Source of the DNA: Asticcacaulis sp. MM231
Lineage (GTDB): Bacteria; Pseudomonadota; Alphaproteobacteria; Caulobacterales; Caulobacteraceae
Assembly (NCBI RefSeq): GCF_964186625.1
Contig: NZ_OZ075108.1
Span: 124,001-188,000 of the forward strand
Direction of reading: 5' to 3'
Length of the DNA stretch: 64,000 nucleotides
A program made the translations under genes and the position numbers. Of this stretch, positions 47,607-55,704 are shown one piece after another. Under the pieces are notes generated by a model that was given only the letters and a program-made list of their open reading frames with translations, was not told the origin of the DNA and did not search any database. Position 1 is the stretch's first letter, and each line of letters begins with the position of its first letter.

Positions 47607-49038
47607 CACTACTTTGGCAGAAAATGAATTTTGAGGATTCCCCCGGCTGACATTGCGTGATTCATAGAGAGCCAGCTTTAAGGAGACTGGCGATGTCGGA
47701 ACATTGGCGCGTAGATTTGGAAGATTGGTTGACGCCCTTCCTGGTGGCCTTGCGGCATAAGACCCGGATGCGGCTGTGCCCTGCCTATATTGCAGGCCTG
47801 ATTGGCCCGGGTGACCGCAAGAGTGTCCAGCCGATGGCCGCCCGCGATGGCGAGTTTGGCTATGACCAACTCCATCATTTTGTCTCTGACGGCGTTTGGG
47901 AAAGTGGACCGCTTGAAGCCGTTCTCCTGAAGGAGGCCGACCGTCTGGTGGGGGATGATGCCGGTTATCTTGTCATCGATGACACGGCGCTGCCGAAAAA
48001 GGGCAGCCATTCGGTTGGCGTGGCGGCGCAATATGCTTCCTCGCTTGGCAAGACGTCCAACTGCCAGTCGCTTGTTTCGGTGACGCTGGCATCGCGCGAA
48101 GTGCCTGTGATGGTGGGCCTGCGCCTGTTCTTGCCCGAGAGTTGGACGAATGATGTCGCGCGGATGAACCGGGCTCGGGTCCCGCAAGAATGCCAGGTTG
48201 CCCTGACAAAGCCGGAGATCGCCATTGAGGAAATTGATCGTGTTATAGCCTCTGGGGCCCGGTTCGGGTGCGTGCTGGCCGATGCTGGCTATGGGTCAAG
48301 CGGGCCGTTCCGCGAGGCCCTGAGCAAGCGCGACCTGTTGTGGGCCGTCGGCATATCACGGCGTCAGAATGTGTATCAGGCAGACGTCGGCCTAATCTTC
48401 CCGGAAGCGGCAACCGGAAGGCGGCGCAAATACCATGTCCCTGACGATGTTGCTGTCTCTGCCGAAAAGATGTTGGCTGATGGGAAATGGAAGAAAGTAA
48501 GTTGGCGGCGCGGAACCAAAGGCAAGCTGAACTGCCAGTTTGCCGCTTGCCGCGTTCGGGTCGCAGATGGCCACAGGCATCGTATGAGCGACGGTCGTGT
48601 CCAAGCCATGCCTGGCGAGGAGGAGGTCTGGCTGGTCGGGGAAAGGCGTTCAACCGGAGAACAGAAATACTACCTGTCAAACCTGCCTGCCGACGCCCCC
48701 CTCAAGATGCTAGCCGCGGCTATCAAGGCAAGGTGGATCTGCGAACAGGCACATCAGCAACTCAAGGAAGAGCTTGGGCTTGATCACTTCGAAGGCAGGT
48801 CATGGACCGGTTTGCACCGACATTGTCTAATGGCGATGATCGCTTTTGCATTTCTCCAATCCCGCCGCCTCAAAGCAGCGGGACGAAAAAAAAAAGTCGG
48901 GGGGCCACCGCCTCAGCCGACAATGCCCGCCATCCGCCAGGCCATTCTCGACCTCTTCATGCGACCGCCACCAAGGCGCTGTCCCCACTGTGACAAACGC
49001 CTCGCCGAGCCCGCCAAGAATAATATGCCAAAGTAGTG
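47607..49038 (+). mobile_element. IS701-family insertion sequence
   Basis: Its target duplication is CTAG at 47603-47606 and 49039-49042, fitting the YTAR preference of IS701. Terminal inverted repeats are CACTACTTTGGCA and TGCCAAAGTAGTG, 13 bases and perfect. Length is 1432 bases. It inserted into the junction between the right end of the IS630 element and the original gene, so it is the younger element. Confidence 0.9.
47693..49036 (+). CDS. IS701-family transposase
   Basis: 447 residues from ATG 47693 with AAGGAGAC upstream. Family motifs are YLVIDDTALPKKGSHSVGVA (first Asp), FGCVLADAGYGSSGPFRE (second Asp) and ARWICEQAHQQLKEELGLDHF (Glu), with a C-terminal Cys-rich RRCPHCDKRL. It is a DDE transposase. 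The stop codon lies inside the right inverted repeat. An uninterrupted A10 tract at 48886-48895 encodes RKKK and is a possible slippage or sequencing-sensitive point, but the reading frame is intact. It probably moved in recently. Confidence 0.92.
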   Translation: MSEHWRVDLEDWLTPFLVALRHKTRMRLCPAYIAGLIGPGDRKSVQPMAARDGEFGYDQLHHFVSDGVWESGPLEAVLLKEADRLVGDDAGYLVIDDTALPKKGSHSVGVAAQYASSLGKTSNCQSLVSVTLASREVPVMVGLRLFLPESWTNDVARMNRARVPQECQVALTKPEIAIEEIDRVIASGARFGCVLADAGYGSSGPFREALSKRDLLWAVGISRRQNVYQADVGLIFPEAATGRRRKYHVPDDVAVSAEKMLADGKWKKVSWRRGTKGKLNCQFAACRVRVADGHRHRMSDGRVQAMPGEEEVWLVGERRSTGEQKYYLSNLPADAPLKMLAAAIKARWICEQAHQQLKEELGLDHFEGRSWTGLHRHCLMAMIAFAFLQSRRLKAAGRKKKVGGPPPQPTMPAIRQAILDLFMRPPPRRCPHCDKRLAEPAKNNMPK

Positions 49039-49365
49039 CTAGGCGATGACGTGCGCAGTTGCTATGACGGTAAAAGTGCCCTGAAACTCGCCGCAGACTT
49101 CAAACCCGATGTCGTCCTGCTCGATATCGGGATGCCCCATATGGACGGCATCGAGGTTTGTGCCCGCCTGCGCGCCATGCCTGATCTCGCACACATCAAG
49201 ATTATTGCCCAGACTGGCTGGGGCGATGACGAGATGCGCCAGCGCACCAAGGAAGCCGGCTTCGACCTGCATCTGGTCAAACCCGTCAATATGCACGTCA
49301 TGGAAGATATGTTGTGGCTATTGCGCCTGGGCGCCAGCAAGCGCCCAGAACGGGCGGCTTGATTC

Positions 49366-50055
49366 TTAAGCCCATAAAGCCTTGTCTTTCAAATATTTCT
49401 TCACGAAAGCCTCGTGCGCCTCGGCTTCTGCTGACGTTATGTGCGAGGCCAGCGGACGCGGACGCGCGCCATAACTGACGTGATTGGCGCTTTGGGCGGC
49501 CGCAGCGCGCGCGCCGACCATTTCGAGATCAAGCCCGCGTTCTTTTCCGCCGAGTAATTCGAGATAGACACTGGCCAGCAGACGCGCATCGATCAGAGCG
49601 CCGTGGAGATCGCGTTCGGCCAGCGAAATATTAAAGCGCCGGCACAGGGCATCTAGCGAATTGGCGGCGCCGGGGAATTTCAGACGCGCCATTTCCAGCG
49701 TATCGATCCACTGTTCTGTCGGCGGCGGCATCCGACTTTGGCGCTCCAGCTCCATATTGATAAAGCCGCGGTCGAAGGACGCATTGTGCGCGATGATCTT
49801 GCGATCGCCAATAAACTCCAGCATTTCGTCAATAATGGCGGCGAACTTAGGCTTACCGCGCACCATTTCGTTGGTGATACCGTGGATACGGATGGCGTCC
49901 GGCTCGATCTCGCGTTCAGGATCGATAAAGCGGTGAAAGGTTCGGCCGGTCGGCAGCAGATCCTCGATCTCGATGCAGCCGATTTCGATCAGACGATGAC
50001 CTTTTCTGTGGTCAATGCCGGTGGTTTCGGTGTCGAGTACGATTTCTAAAGCCAT
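49366..50055 (-). CDS. dnaQ: DNA polymerase III epsilon subunit (3'-5' exonuclease)
   Basis: 229 residues from ATG 50055. Exonuclease motifs are EIVLDTETTGIDH (Exo I, residues 4-16), NASFDRGFINMEL (Exo II) and DLHGALIDARLLASVYL (Exo III, HxAxxDA type). It proofreads the replicative polymerase. The C-terminal tail probably binds the alpha subunit. The gene heads the minus-strand run dnaQ-coaE-aroE-maf read from the right, in the order seen beside Caulobacter origins. Its 3' end is 3 bases from the disrupted response-regulator stop. Confidence 0.95.
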   Translation of the reverse strand: MALEIVLDTETTGIDHRKGHRLIEIGCIEIEDLLPTGRTFHRFIDPEREIEPDAIRIHGITNEMVRGKPKFAAIIDEMLEFIGDRKIIAHNASFDRGFINMELERQSRMPPPTEQWIDTLEMARLKFPGAANSLDALCRRFNISLAERDLHGALIDARLLASVYLELLGGKERGLDLEMVGARAAAAQSANHVSYGARPRPLASHITSAEAEAHEAFVKKYLKDKALWA

Positions 50056-50068
50056 GTCTCTGTTTGGC

Positions 50069-50659
50069 TTAAGCCGGGGTATTTTGTAAAGAGGCGATGA
50101 GCGTCCGGACAGCGTCGCGGCAGTCATCCAGACTTTTCGACGTGTCGATCACGAAATCTGCCCGCGCACGTTTTTCCGCATCGGGCATCTGGCGCGCCAG
50201 TATGGCCTCGAACTTCGCCTCGGTCATGCCGGCGCGTGCCAGCACACGCGCCGCCTGAATATCGGCCGGCGCGCTCACCACCAGAACCTTGTCGAGATAA
50301 GCTTCCGCGCCCGTTTCATATAGCAGAGGAATATCGGCCACGATCAGCGGCGCGTCTGCGTGGGCCTTGAGGAATTGGTTGCGATCATCAACCGTGACCG
50401 GATGGACGATCGCGTTTAAGCGCTCGAACTGCGCCGCCTCACCATTCAATGCCGCCGACAGCTTGACCCGATCAACCACGCCATCGCTCAGCACATCGCC
50501 AAAGGCATCTAACAGTTGCGATTTCAGCACGTCGGATTCGGCATACAGCCTGTGCACGGCCAGGTCGGCATCCCATACCGGCACGCCCTCATCGGCAAAC
50601 ATCGCCGCGATGGTCGATTTTCCCATGCCGATCGAGCCGGTCAGGCCAAGCTTGATCAC
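50069..50659 (-). CDS. coaE: Dephospho-CoA kinase
   Basis: 196 residues from GTG 50659, which overlaps the aroE stop as GTGA. The P-loop is LTGSIGMGKSTIAAMFAD (residues 5-22), the acceptor-site region VWDADLAVHRLY, and VADIPLLYETGAEAYLDKVLVV completes the substrate pocket, broken here for length. It phosphorylates the 3'-OH of dephospho-CoA in the last step of coenzyme A biosynthesis. Confidence 0.95.
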   Translation of the reverse strand: MIKLGLTGSIGMGKSTIAAMFADEGVPVWDADLAVHRLYAESDVLKSQLLDAFGDVLSDGVVDRVKLSAALNGEAAQFERLNAIVHPVTVDDRNQFLKAHADAPLIVADIPLLYETGAEAYLDKVLVVSAPADIQAARVLARAGMTEAKFEAILARQMPDAEKRARADFVIDTSKSLDDCRDAVRTLIASLQNTPA

Positions 50660-51501
50660 GCTGTCTCTCCCAGGAATTTCAGCGCCAGATCACGGATATC
50701 GAAGGCGGCGTGCGGCAAGACGCCATAAAACGCCTGAAAGCTGGGCCGCGCCTGTTCGATCAGCATTTCCAACCCGTCGACCGTGGTCATGCCGTGCGCT
50801 TCGGCGGCCTTGAGCCAGTTGGTTTTGAGCGGACGATAGGTCATGTCCATGGCGGCAGCGCATTTATCCATGGCGTCAAACAATGGCAGAGGCCCGCCCG
50901 ATGCGGCATTGATCACGGCAACAGCGCCTTTGAAGGCAACATCGACATTTGACAGTTCGAACGCGGTGACGCCGGTCTTGAACGCGAACACCAGTTCTTC
51001 AGCGCGCGCCAGGGTGCGGTTGACAATGCGCACTTCCGGGCAGCCGGCATCACGCAGGGCGGCGACGGCGGCGCGGGTGGCGCCCCCTGCCCCCATGATC
51101 ACCACCGGCCCGGCCGAGAGATCGCATGTTGGCGCCTGATGTTTGAAAGCACTGATCAGGCCATGACCATCAGTCGAATCGGCATGGACATAGCCGTCCT
51201 CATCGAAGGTCAGCAGATTGGCCGAACCGCAATCGCGCGCAATATCTGAGGCGGTGTCTGCCAGACGCAGCGCATCGGCCTTGAAAGGCGCGGTGATGTT
51301 CAAACCCTTGATACCATTGGAGCGGCAGGACATGATCAACCGCTCAAAGCCGTGCTCATCCTTGGGCGAAAACGGCGCATAGACGCCATTGAGGCGAAGA
51401 TCGCGCAGCCATGCTGTATGCAGGAATGGACTTAAGGAGTGATAGACCGGCTGGCCGACAATGCCGGCGACCATGGCCGCGCCTGTGGGGAGGTTCTTCA
51501 T
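50656..51501 (-). CDS. aroE: Shikimate dehydrogenase (NADP+)
   Basis: 281 residues. AroE reduces 3-dehydroshikimate to shikimate for aromatic amino acid synthesis. Motifs are VGQPVYHSLSPFLHTAWLRD (substrate site), GLNITAPFKADAL (usually NVTxPxK, here NITAPFK with the catalytic Lys), VIMGAGGATRAAVAALR (Rossmann glycine loop) and VDGLEMLIEQARPSF at the C-terminus. The start is ATG 51501 with an ATGA overlap with maf. It lies between coaE and maf, the same order as in other Caulobacterales. Confidence 0.95.
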   Translation of the reverse strand: MKNLPTGAAMVAGIVGQPVYHSLSPFLHTAWLRDLRLNGVYAPFSPKDEHGFERLIMSCRSNGIKGLNITAPFKADALRLADTASDIARDCGSANLLTFDEDGYVHADSTDGHGLISAFKHQAPTCDLSAGPVVIMGAGGATRAAVAALRDAGCPEVRIVNRTLARAEELVFAFKTGVTAFELSNVDVAFKGAVAVINAASGGPLPLFDAMDKCAAAMDMTYRPLKTNWLKAAEAHGMTTVDGLEMLIEQARPSFQAFYGVLPHAAFDIRDLALKFLGETA

Positions 51502-52091
51502 GCTGTGATCACCTTCATATTGCGCAACTGAGCCAAAAGCGGCAGCAAAGGCAGGCCCAGGACGGTAAAATAATCACCGCGAATGGCGTCGAACAGGTGC
51601 ACGCCGGTATTTTCAAGCTGATAGCAGCCGACGCTGGAGAGAATCTTGTCGCCGGATTCGGCCAGATAGGTATCGATAAACTCGTCGCTCAGGTGGCGGA
51701 CGGTCATTTCAGCGGTTTCGACATGTGACCATACCAGGTGGCCGTTTTCCGCCAGCGCCATACCCGCGTGGAGATAGTGGGTCTGACCGCTCATGCGTTT
51801 GAGCAATACCCTTGCCTCGTCCATATCGTGCGACTTGCTGATCAGGTCTTTTTCCAGTTGCAGCACCTGATCGCCGCCGAGCACCAGGCCGGGGTTTGTG
51901 GCGGATACATGCAGGGCCTTGGCCTCGGCCAGCCGTACGGCGACGGACTTCGGACTGTGACCGCGCAGCAGATATTCGTCCTTGAGCGCGTCCTCATCGA
52001 GATGCGCGGGAATCTTGCTGTGGGTGATGGCGGCACCGGTCAGGAGCGCGGAACGGGAGGCTGAGGCGGAAGCGAGGATAATCTGTGTCAT
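51498..52091 (-). CDS. maf: Maf-like nucleotide pyrophosphatase
   Basis: 197 residues from ATG 52091 (MTQIILASASASRSALL). The open frame upstream to 52139 is a REP-like repeat and not part of the protein. Maf/YhdE-family enzymes hydrolyse non-canonical nucleoside triphosphates such as m5UTP or dTTP/UTP. The fold is seen in PGLVLGGDQVLQLEKDLISK and IRGDYFTVLGLPLLPLLAQL. It overlaps aroE by four bases. Role in septum control is possible but unproved. Confidence 0.92.
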   Translation of the reverse strand: MTQIILASASASRSALLTGAAITHSKIPAHLDEDALKDEYLLRGHSPKSVAVRLAEAKALHVSATNPGLVLGGDQVLQLEKDLISKSHDMDEARVLLKRMSGQTHYLHAGMALAENGHLVWSHVETAEMTVRHLSDEFIDTYLAESGDKILSSVGCYQLENTGVHLFDAIRGDYFTVLGLPLLPLLAQLRNMKVITA

Positions 52092-52106
52092 GAGGGTCTT
52101 TGAAGT

Positions 52107-52136
52107 TGCAGGGGCGGGAGCCCCTGCACCCCATAA
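52107..52136 (-). repeat. REP-like palindromic element, copy 6 (left member of an inverted pair)
   Basis: TGCAGGGGC-GGGA-GCCCCTGCA is a perfect palindrome. On the minus strand TTATGGGG precedes it. It begins 15 bases upstream of the maf start. The pair 52107/52223 with a terminator between duplicates the arrangement at 35090-35214. Confidence 0.65.
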
Positions 52137-52156
52137 CACGACGGTGTTTAGTCGCT

Positions 52157-52204
52157 AATACTAAAAAAGCCGGGACGCTTTGGTCACGACTTTTTTACTA
52201 TTTG
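52157..52204. terminator. Terminator between ppsR-like gene and maf
   Basis: AATACTAAAAAAGCCGGG pairs with a CGACTTTTTTACTATT arm. It is nearly identical to the terminator at 35133-35178 and works on either strand. Confidence 0.75.
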
Positions 52205-52207
52205 TCA

Positions 52208-52216
52208 TTATCCACA
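52208..52216 (+). promoter_or_regulatory. Perfect DnaA box
   Basis: TTATCCACA on the plus strand in the maf-ppsR gap, about 0.9 kb from the candidate origin. A single consensus box could be a titration or regulatory site; chance cannot be excluded. Confidence 0.45.
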
Positions 52217-52222
52217 GTCGCG

Positions 52223-52250
52223 TATCGGGGTGCTGGGGTCCACGACCCCC
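52223..52250 (+). repeat. REP-like palindromic element, copy 7 (right member of the pair)
   Basis: TATCGGGGTGC, then TGGGGTC-CAC-GACCCC, orientation opposite to copy 6. It ends six bases before the stop codon of the downstream minus-strand gene. Confidence 0.55.
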
Positions 52251-52255
52251 TACCC

Positions 52256-53122
52256 TTAAATCCCCCCCAGCCTCCCTGTCCGCTTTTCATTCAACAGACT
52301 GATGATCGTCGCCGACGTCTCCTCAATCGATCTCCGCGTGACATCGATCACCGGCCAGCCCTTTTTCTCGAACAGCCGGCGCGCGCGGATAATCTCCTGC
52401 CGCACCGCTTCCTGATCGGTATAGCTCGATGGCCGGTCGTCATTCAGCGTCAGCAAGCGGTTCTTACGAATTGAGATCAACCGCTCCGGCGATGCGATCA
52501 GACCCACCACCAGCGGAATGTTCATATCGTCCAGTTCATCCGGCGGATCGCGCCCCGGCACCAGCGGAATATTAGCCGCCTTGATGCCGCGGTGCGCCAG
52601 ATAGATGCAGGTCGGCGTTTTCGATGTCCGGCTGACCCCAACCAAAACCACATCCGCATTCTTTACGCGATCGGCCGCGGCACCATCATCATGAGCAATG
52701 GCGTAGTTCAGCGCCTCTATCCGCTCGAAATACTCATTATCGAGCTGGTGCTGCGCCCCTACCCGCTTCGAGACCGCGGCGCCAAGATGACGGGAAAATG
52801 CCACCACCAGAGGATCGAGCACACCGATCGCCGGAATATCGAGTTCGCGACACCGCGCTTCCAGCGCGTCACGCAGTTCAGTATCGACCATGGTGTGCAG
52901 CACGATGCCCGGGAAACTCTCGATTTCCACAAGCGCGCGCTCAAGCTGCTTTTCCGAGCGGATCAGCACGTAGATATGCTCAATCGGCAAAATCCCTTCG
53001 AAACGCGCCGCTGCCGCCTTCGCCAGGGCGTTAAGGGTTTCACCGGTGGAATCCGACAAGAGGTGAACGTGAAAATAGCTGCCGATCTTGCTCGAAGAGC
53101 CGATTTGGGTAGGCGAGGACAT
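52256..53122 (-). CDS. ppsR: Pyruvate,phosphate dikinase / PEP synthase regulatory protein (kinase-pyrophosphorylase)
   Basis: 288 residues. It belongs to the DUF299 family, which phosphorylates and dephosphorylates PPDK or PEP synthase with ADP as donor. The start is YFHVHLLSDSTGETLNALAK. The P-loop-like VLVGVSRTSKTPTCIYLAH (about residues 155-173) is the family hallmark. ANIPLVPGRDPPDELD and VGLIASPERLISIRKNR, then YTDQEAVRQEI, follow. It is the first minus-strand gene to the left of the candidate origin. The equivalent position next to the Caulobacter origin is held by the same gene family. Confidence 0.92.
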   Translation of the reverse strand: MSSPTQIGSSSKIGSYFHVHLLSDSTGETLNALAKAAAARFEGILPIEHIYVLIRSEKQLERALVEIESFPGIVLHTMVDTELRDALEARCRELDIPAIGVLDPLVVAFSRHLGAAVSKRVGAQHQLDNEYFERIEALNYAIAHDDGAAADRVKNADVVLVGVSRTSKTPTCIYLAHRGIKAANIPLVPGRDPPDELDDMNIPLVVGLIASPERLISIRKNRLLTLNDDRPSSYTDQEAVRQEIIRARRLFEKKGWPVIDVTRRSIEETSATIISLLNEKRTGRLGGI

Positions 53123-53317
53123 GAGGGACCAAATAAATCTGTGCAGGAAACGGTGGATGATAACCCTGTATAAGTCGGGACGGTGTGGGGATGATCATCG
53201 GCCAATTCGTCAAACGCCGCAAGGCCGGGGATAAGGCTGATAAAGGCGGTGTTTTATGCGTCAATTATTCGGCCGTCACAAATCTGTATGAAATCCTTAT
53301 GGCTTGCTGTGGGTATG

Positions 53318-53333
53318 TTAAGACTTCATTAAC
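53318..53333 (+). promoter_or_regulatory. CtrA box 1 in the candidate origin
   Basis: TTAA-GACTTCA-TTAAC, exact full site. Confidence 0.65.
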
Positions 53334-53359
53334 CATGCACATGCCAGCGCGTGCGGACA

Positions 53360-53374
53360 TTAAGAAATTCTTAA
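53360..53374 (+). promoter_or_regulatory. CtrA box 2 in the candidate origin
   Basis: TTAA-GAAATTC-TTAA, exact half-site pair with seven-base spacing. Confidence 0.65.
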
Positions 53375-53419
53375 GCAATCCTAATATTTGGTTAATTATC
53401 CAAGTCATTCACAGGGCTG

Positions 53420-53435
53420 TTAAGAGTTCTTTAAC
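53420..53435 (+). promoter_or_regulatory. CtrA box 3 in the candidate origin
   Basis: TTAA-GAGTTCT-TTAAC, exact full site. Boxes 1 to 3 are 42 and 60 bases apart, four and about six helical turns. Confidence 0.65.
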
Positions 53436-53572
53436 CTTTCGGGCGTGCTTGTGAAAAACCGGTGAATCCGGGCAAATCTGCGACACTTTTCCGCATTATC
53501 CCGCCCTCTATAAACCTCTACATACCTTTCTTTTTAGATAGGTTTGGGTCATGAGAGTGCGGACAGGCCAGT

Positions 53573-53608
53573 GGCCAAACCCCAGGCCAAACCCCAGGCC
53601 AAACCCCA
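53573..53608 (+). repeat. Three perfect 12-bp tandem repeats in the hemE leader
   Basis: GGCCAAACCCCA repeated three times without mismatch, ending ten bases before the hemE start codon. The repeats supply part of the 5' leader. Copy number could vary by slippage. Confidence 0.8.
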
Positions 53609-53618
53609 GGATTGACTC

Positions 53619-54645
53619 ATGACAAAACAAGGCTCATCGGTATTATCGGTTCTCAGCGGTCAAACGCTTACGGTTCCTCCGGTCTGGTTCATGCGTCAGG
53701 CCGGGCGCTACCTACCGGAATACCGGGAATTGCGGGCATCGACCAAGGGGTTCGTTGATTTTTGCCTGACACCAGAGAAGGCGGCCGAAGCCACCTTGCA
53801 GCCGATCAGACGCTTTGGCTTCGACGCCGCTATTCTTTTCTCCGATATTCTGATGATCCCGCTGGCGCTGGGGCAAGACCTGACGTTTGCAGCCGGTGAG
53901 GGGCCTATCCTCGGTGAACTGCCCGATCTTCAGGTCATGCGGGAAAAAGCGGTCTCGGCAGGAGAGGCTTTGAAGAATGTCGGGGAAACCGTAGCGCGTG
54001 TGAAAGCTGAGCTTGGACCGGAGACAACCCTGATCGGTTTTTGCGCTGGCCCCTGGACGGTGATGACCTATATGCTCAATGGGAAGAAGGCGCATGACCG
54101 CAGCCTGATCCGTGCTTTCGTCTATGATAATTATCAGCAGGTGCTGGATCTCATCGATATCGTGATCGAGGCCTCGGCGCATTATCTGAAAATGCAGGCC
54201 GATAATGGGGCGCAAGTCCTGAAAATCTTTGAGAGTTGGGCGGAAGGTTTCCCTGATCCTTATTTCGACAGCCTGATCATTCAGCCGCACATCCGTCTGA
54301 TCGCACGGGTGAGGGCGCTCGGCGTAACCCTGCCGATCATCGGTTTTCCGCGTGGCGCCGAAGCGCGTTGCCATGATTACATCGATCAGGTTGCGGTTCA
54401 GGGCTTAGGGCTAGGTACGGCCACGCCGATGAAACTGGGAATCGAACTGCAAAAGAAGGCATCGATTTCAGGGCGCGCTTGACCCGGTGGTTTTACGCTC
54501 CGGCGGCAAGGCGCTTGACCAGGCCATTGATCTGATATTGGAAAACTGGGGGCAGGGCCCCTTGATCTTCAATCTCGGTCACGGCATCTTCCCCGATACG
54601 CCGATTGCCCATGTGGAGCAGGCCTTGAAACGGATCAGAACATAA
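53619..54645 (+). CDS. hemE: Uroporphyrinogen decarboxylase, frameshifted in this sequence
   Basis: The frame from ATG 53619 is HemE ([18 protein letters not shown] with the substrate-binding Arg, [16 protein letters not shown], and [14 protein letters not shown]) but ends after KASIS-GRA at 54482. The missing end ([19 protein letters not shown] through ALKRIRT) continues in the next frame to TAA 54645. Removing one T at 54466-54468 (GATTTC to GATTC) restores a 341-residue protein reading [12 protein letters not shown]. It converts uroporphyrinogen III to coproporphyrinogen III. The next gene, hemH, starts directly at the following base. The frameshift is most probably an artefact. Confidence 0.93.
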
Positions 54646-55704
54646 ATGAAGCGCTCAAACAGCGAAGCGGTAGCGCACATAAAAAGAGTAGCGGTACTTT
54701 TATTCAATCTTGGCGGGCCCAAGAATCCGGAAGATGTTCAGGGTTTCCTCTACAATCTGTTCGCCGACAAGAACATCATCAACCTGCCGTTTGGTCTGCG
54801 TCAGGGCGTTGCCAGCCTGATTTCCAGCCGTCGCGCGGAGTTGGCGAAAAAGAACTACGCCTATATGGGCGGCGGTTCGCCGATCCTGAAGGAGACACAG
54901 GCGCAGGCTGATGCGCTGGAAGCCTATATAGCCGCCAATACCAAGGGCATCGAGGCGAAAGTGTTTATCGGTATGCGCTATTGGCATCCGTTCGTCGAGG
55001 CTACGGTGAAGGAGATCGAATCTTACGCGCCCGATGAGATCGTCTTGCTGCCGCTCTATCCGCAGTTTTCCTCGACCACCACCCTGTCGTCGTTTCAGGC
55101 GTTTCAGAAAGCCTATAAGGGCAGGGCGCCGATCAAGCAGATCTGTTGCTACTCGGACAACGACCATTTCATCAAGGCCCATGCCGACGCCATTGCTGCG
55201 AAGATCAAGACGCTGAAAAACCCGCAAGACTATCGTTTGCTGTTTTCGGCACATGGTCTGCCGGAGAGCATCATCGCGCGCGGCGATCCTTACAAGGAAC
55301 AGGTCGAGAGCGGCGTGGCCCGTATCATGGCGTCGCTGCCGACGCCTGTCGAGCACACCATCTGTTATCAAAGCCGTGTCGGGCCGATGAAATGGATCGG
55401 GCCTTCGACGGACGCGACTATTGAAAAGGCTGGTAAGGAGGGCAAGTCGATCCTTCTCGTGCCGATCGCCTTTGTCTCAGAGCACATCGAAACGCTCGTT
55501 GAACTCGATATCGAATATGCGCACCTGGCGGCGGGGGCAGGGGTGAAGGACTATGTTCGCCTGCCAGCGTTGGGTGTGAACCCGACCTTTATCAAGGCGC
55601 TGAACGACGAGGTGCTGAAAGCGCTGGGCTCAACGGACACGGTGATTGGTGATCATGACTGTGCCAAATGTCATAAATTCTGTCCCAAAAGGAAGATGGC
55701 GTGA
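54646..55704 (+). CDS. hemH: Ferrochelatase
   Basis: 352 residues starting immediately after the hemE stop. It inserts Fe2+ into protoporphyrin IX. AVLLFNLGGPKNPEDVQGFL is the typical start, FIGMRYWHPFVEATVKEI the ferrochelatase signature, LLFSAHGLPESIIARGDPY carries the metal-binding His, and VLVPIAFVSEHIETLVELDIEY completes the active site, broken here for length. The C-terminal CAKCHKFCP pattern could ligate an iron-sulfur cluster, as in some alphaproteobacterial ferrochelatases. It is in an operon with hemE and hemJ. Confidence 0.95.
   Translation: MKRSNSEAVAHIKRVAVLLFNLGGPKNPEDVQGFLYNLFADKNIINLPFGLRQGVASLISSRRAELAKKNYAYMGGGSPILKETQAQADALEAYIAANTKGIEAKVFIGMRYWHPFVEATVKEIESYAPDEIVLLPLYPQFSSTTTLSSFQAFQKAYKGRAPIKQICCYSDNDHFIKAHADAIAAKIKTLKNPQDYRLLFSAHGLPESIIARGDPYKEQVESGVARIMASLPTPVEHTICYQSRVGPMKWIGPSTDATIEKAGKEGKSILLVPIAFVSEHIETLVELDIEYAHLAAGAGVKDYVRLPALGVNPTFIKALNDEVLKALGSTDTVIGDHDCAKCHKFCPKRKMA

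Larger units (their letters stand above)
46360..49362 (+). pseudogene. Single-domain response regulator disrupted by two nested insertion sequences
   Basis: The gene is split into 46360-46467 (36 codons, MLPVSDSKPA to IELL) and 49042-49362 (106 codons, GDDVRSCYDG to PERAA). Removing the intervening DNA joins ELL to GDDV in frame, giving a 142-residue receiver domain. LVVDDNE is the acidic pocket, VLLDIGMPHMDG carries the phospho-acceptor Asp, and HLVKPVNMH has the conserved Lys. No output domain is present. It resembles stand-alone receiver proteins of Caulobacterales. Insertion is inside the first helix, so neither part should be functional. The nearest kinase is not in the window. Confidence 0.9.
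53123..53618. other. Candidate chromosomal replication origin (Cori-like)
   Basis: A non-coding, AT-rich gap between divergently transcribed ppsR and hemE. CtrA full sites (TTAA-N7-TTAA) lie at 53318-53333 (TTAA-GACTTCA-TTAAC), 53360-53374 (TTAA-GAAATTC-TTAA) and 53420-53435 (TTAA-GAGTTCT-TTAAC). A DnaA box with two mismatches at the end, TTATCCAAG, is at 53396-53404. GANTC (CcrM) sites occur at 53464-53468 and 53614-53618. Caulobacter crescentus Cori likewise lies beside hemE and is controlled by CtrA and DnaA. parA/parB and parS lie 5-10 kb away. The strand switch of transcription is here. dnaA itself is not in the window. Confidence 0.75.

Noticed and set aside
48886..48895. Programmed slippage at A10 in the IS701 transposase
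   Set aside because: The frame is continuous through the tract and ends properly in the inverted repeat, so nothing requires slippage.
53573..53608. CRISPR array
   Set aside because: Three contiguous 12-base direct repeats without spacers or cas genes are a simple tandem repeat.
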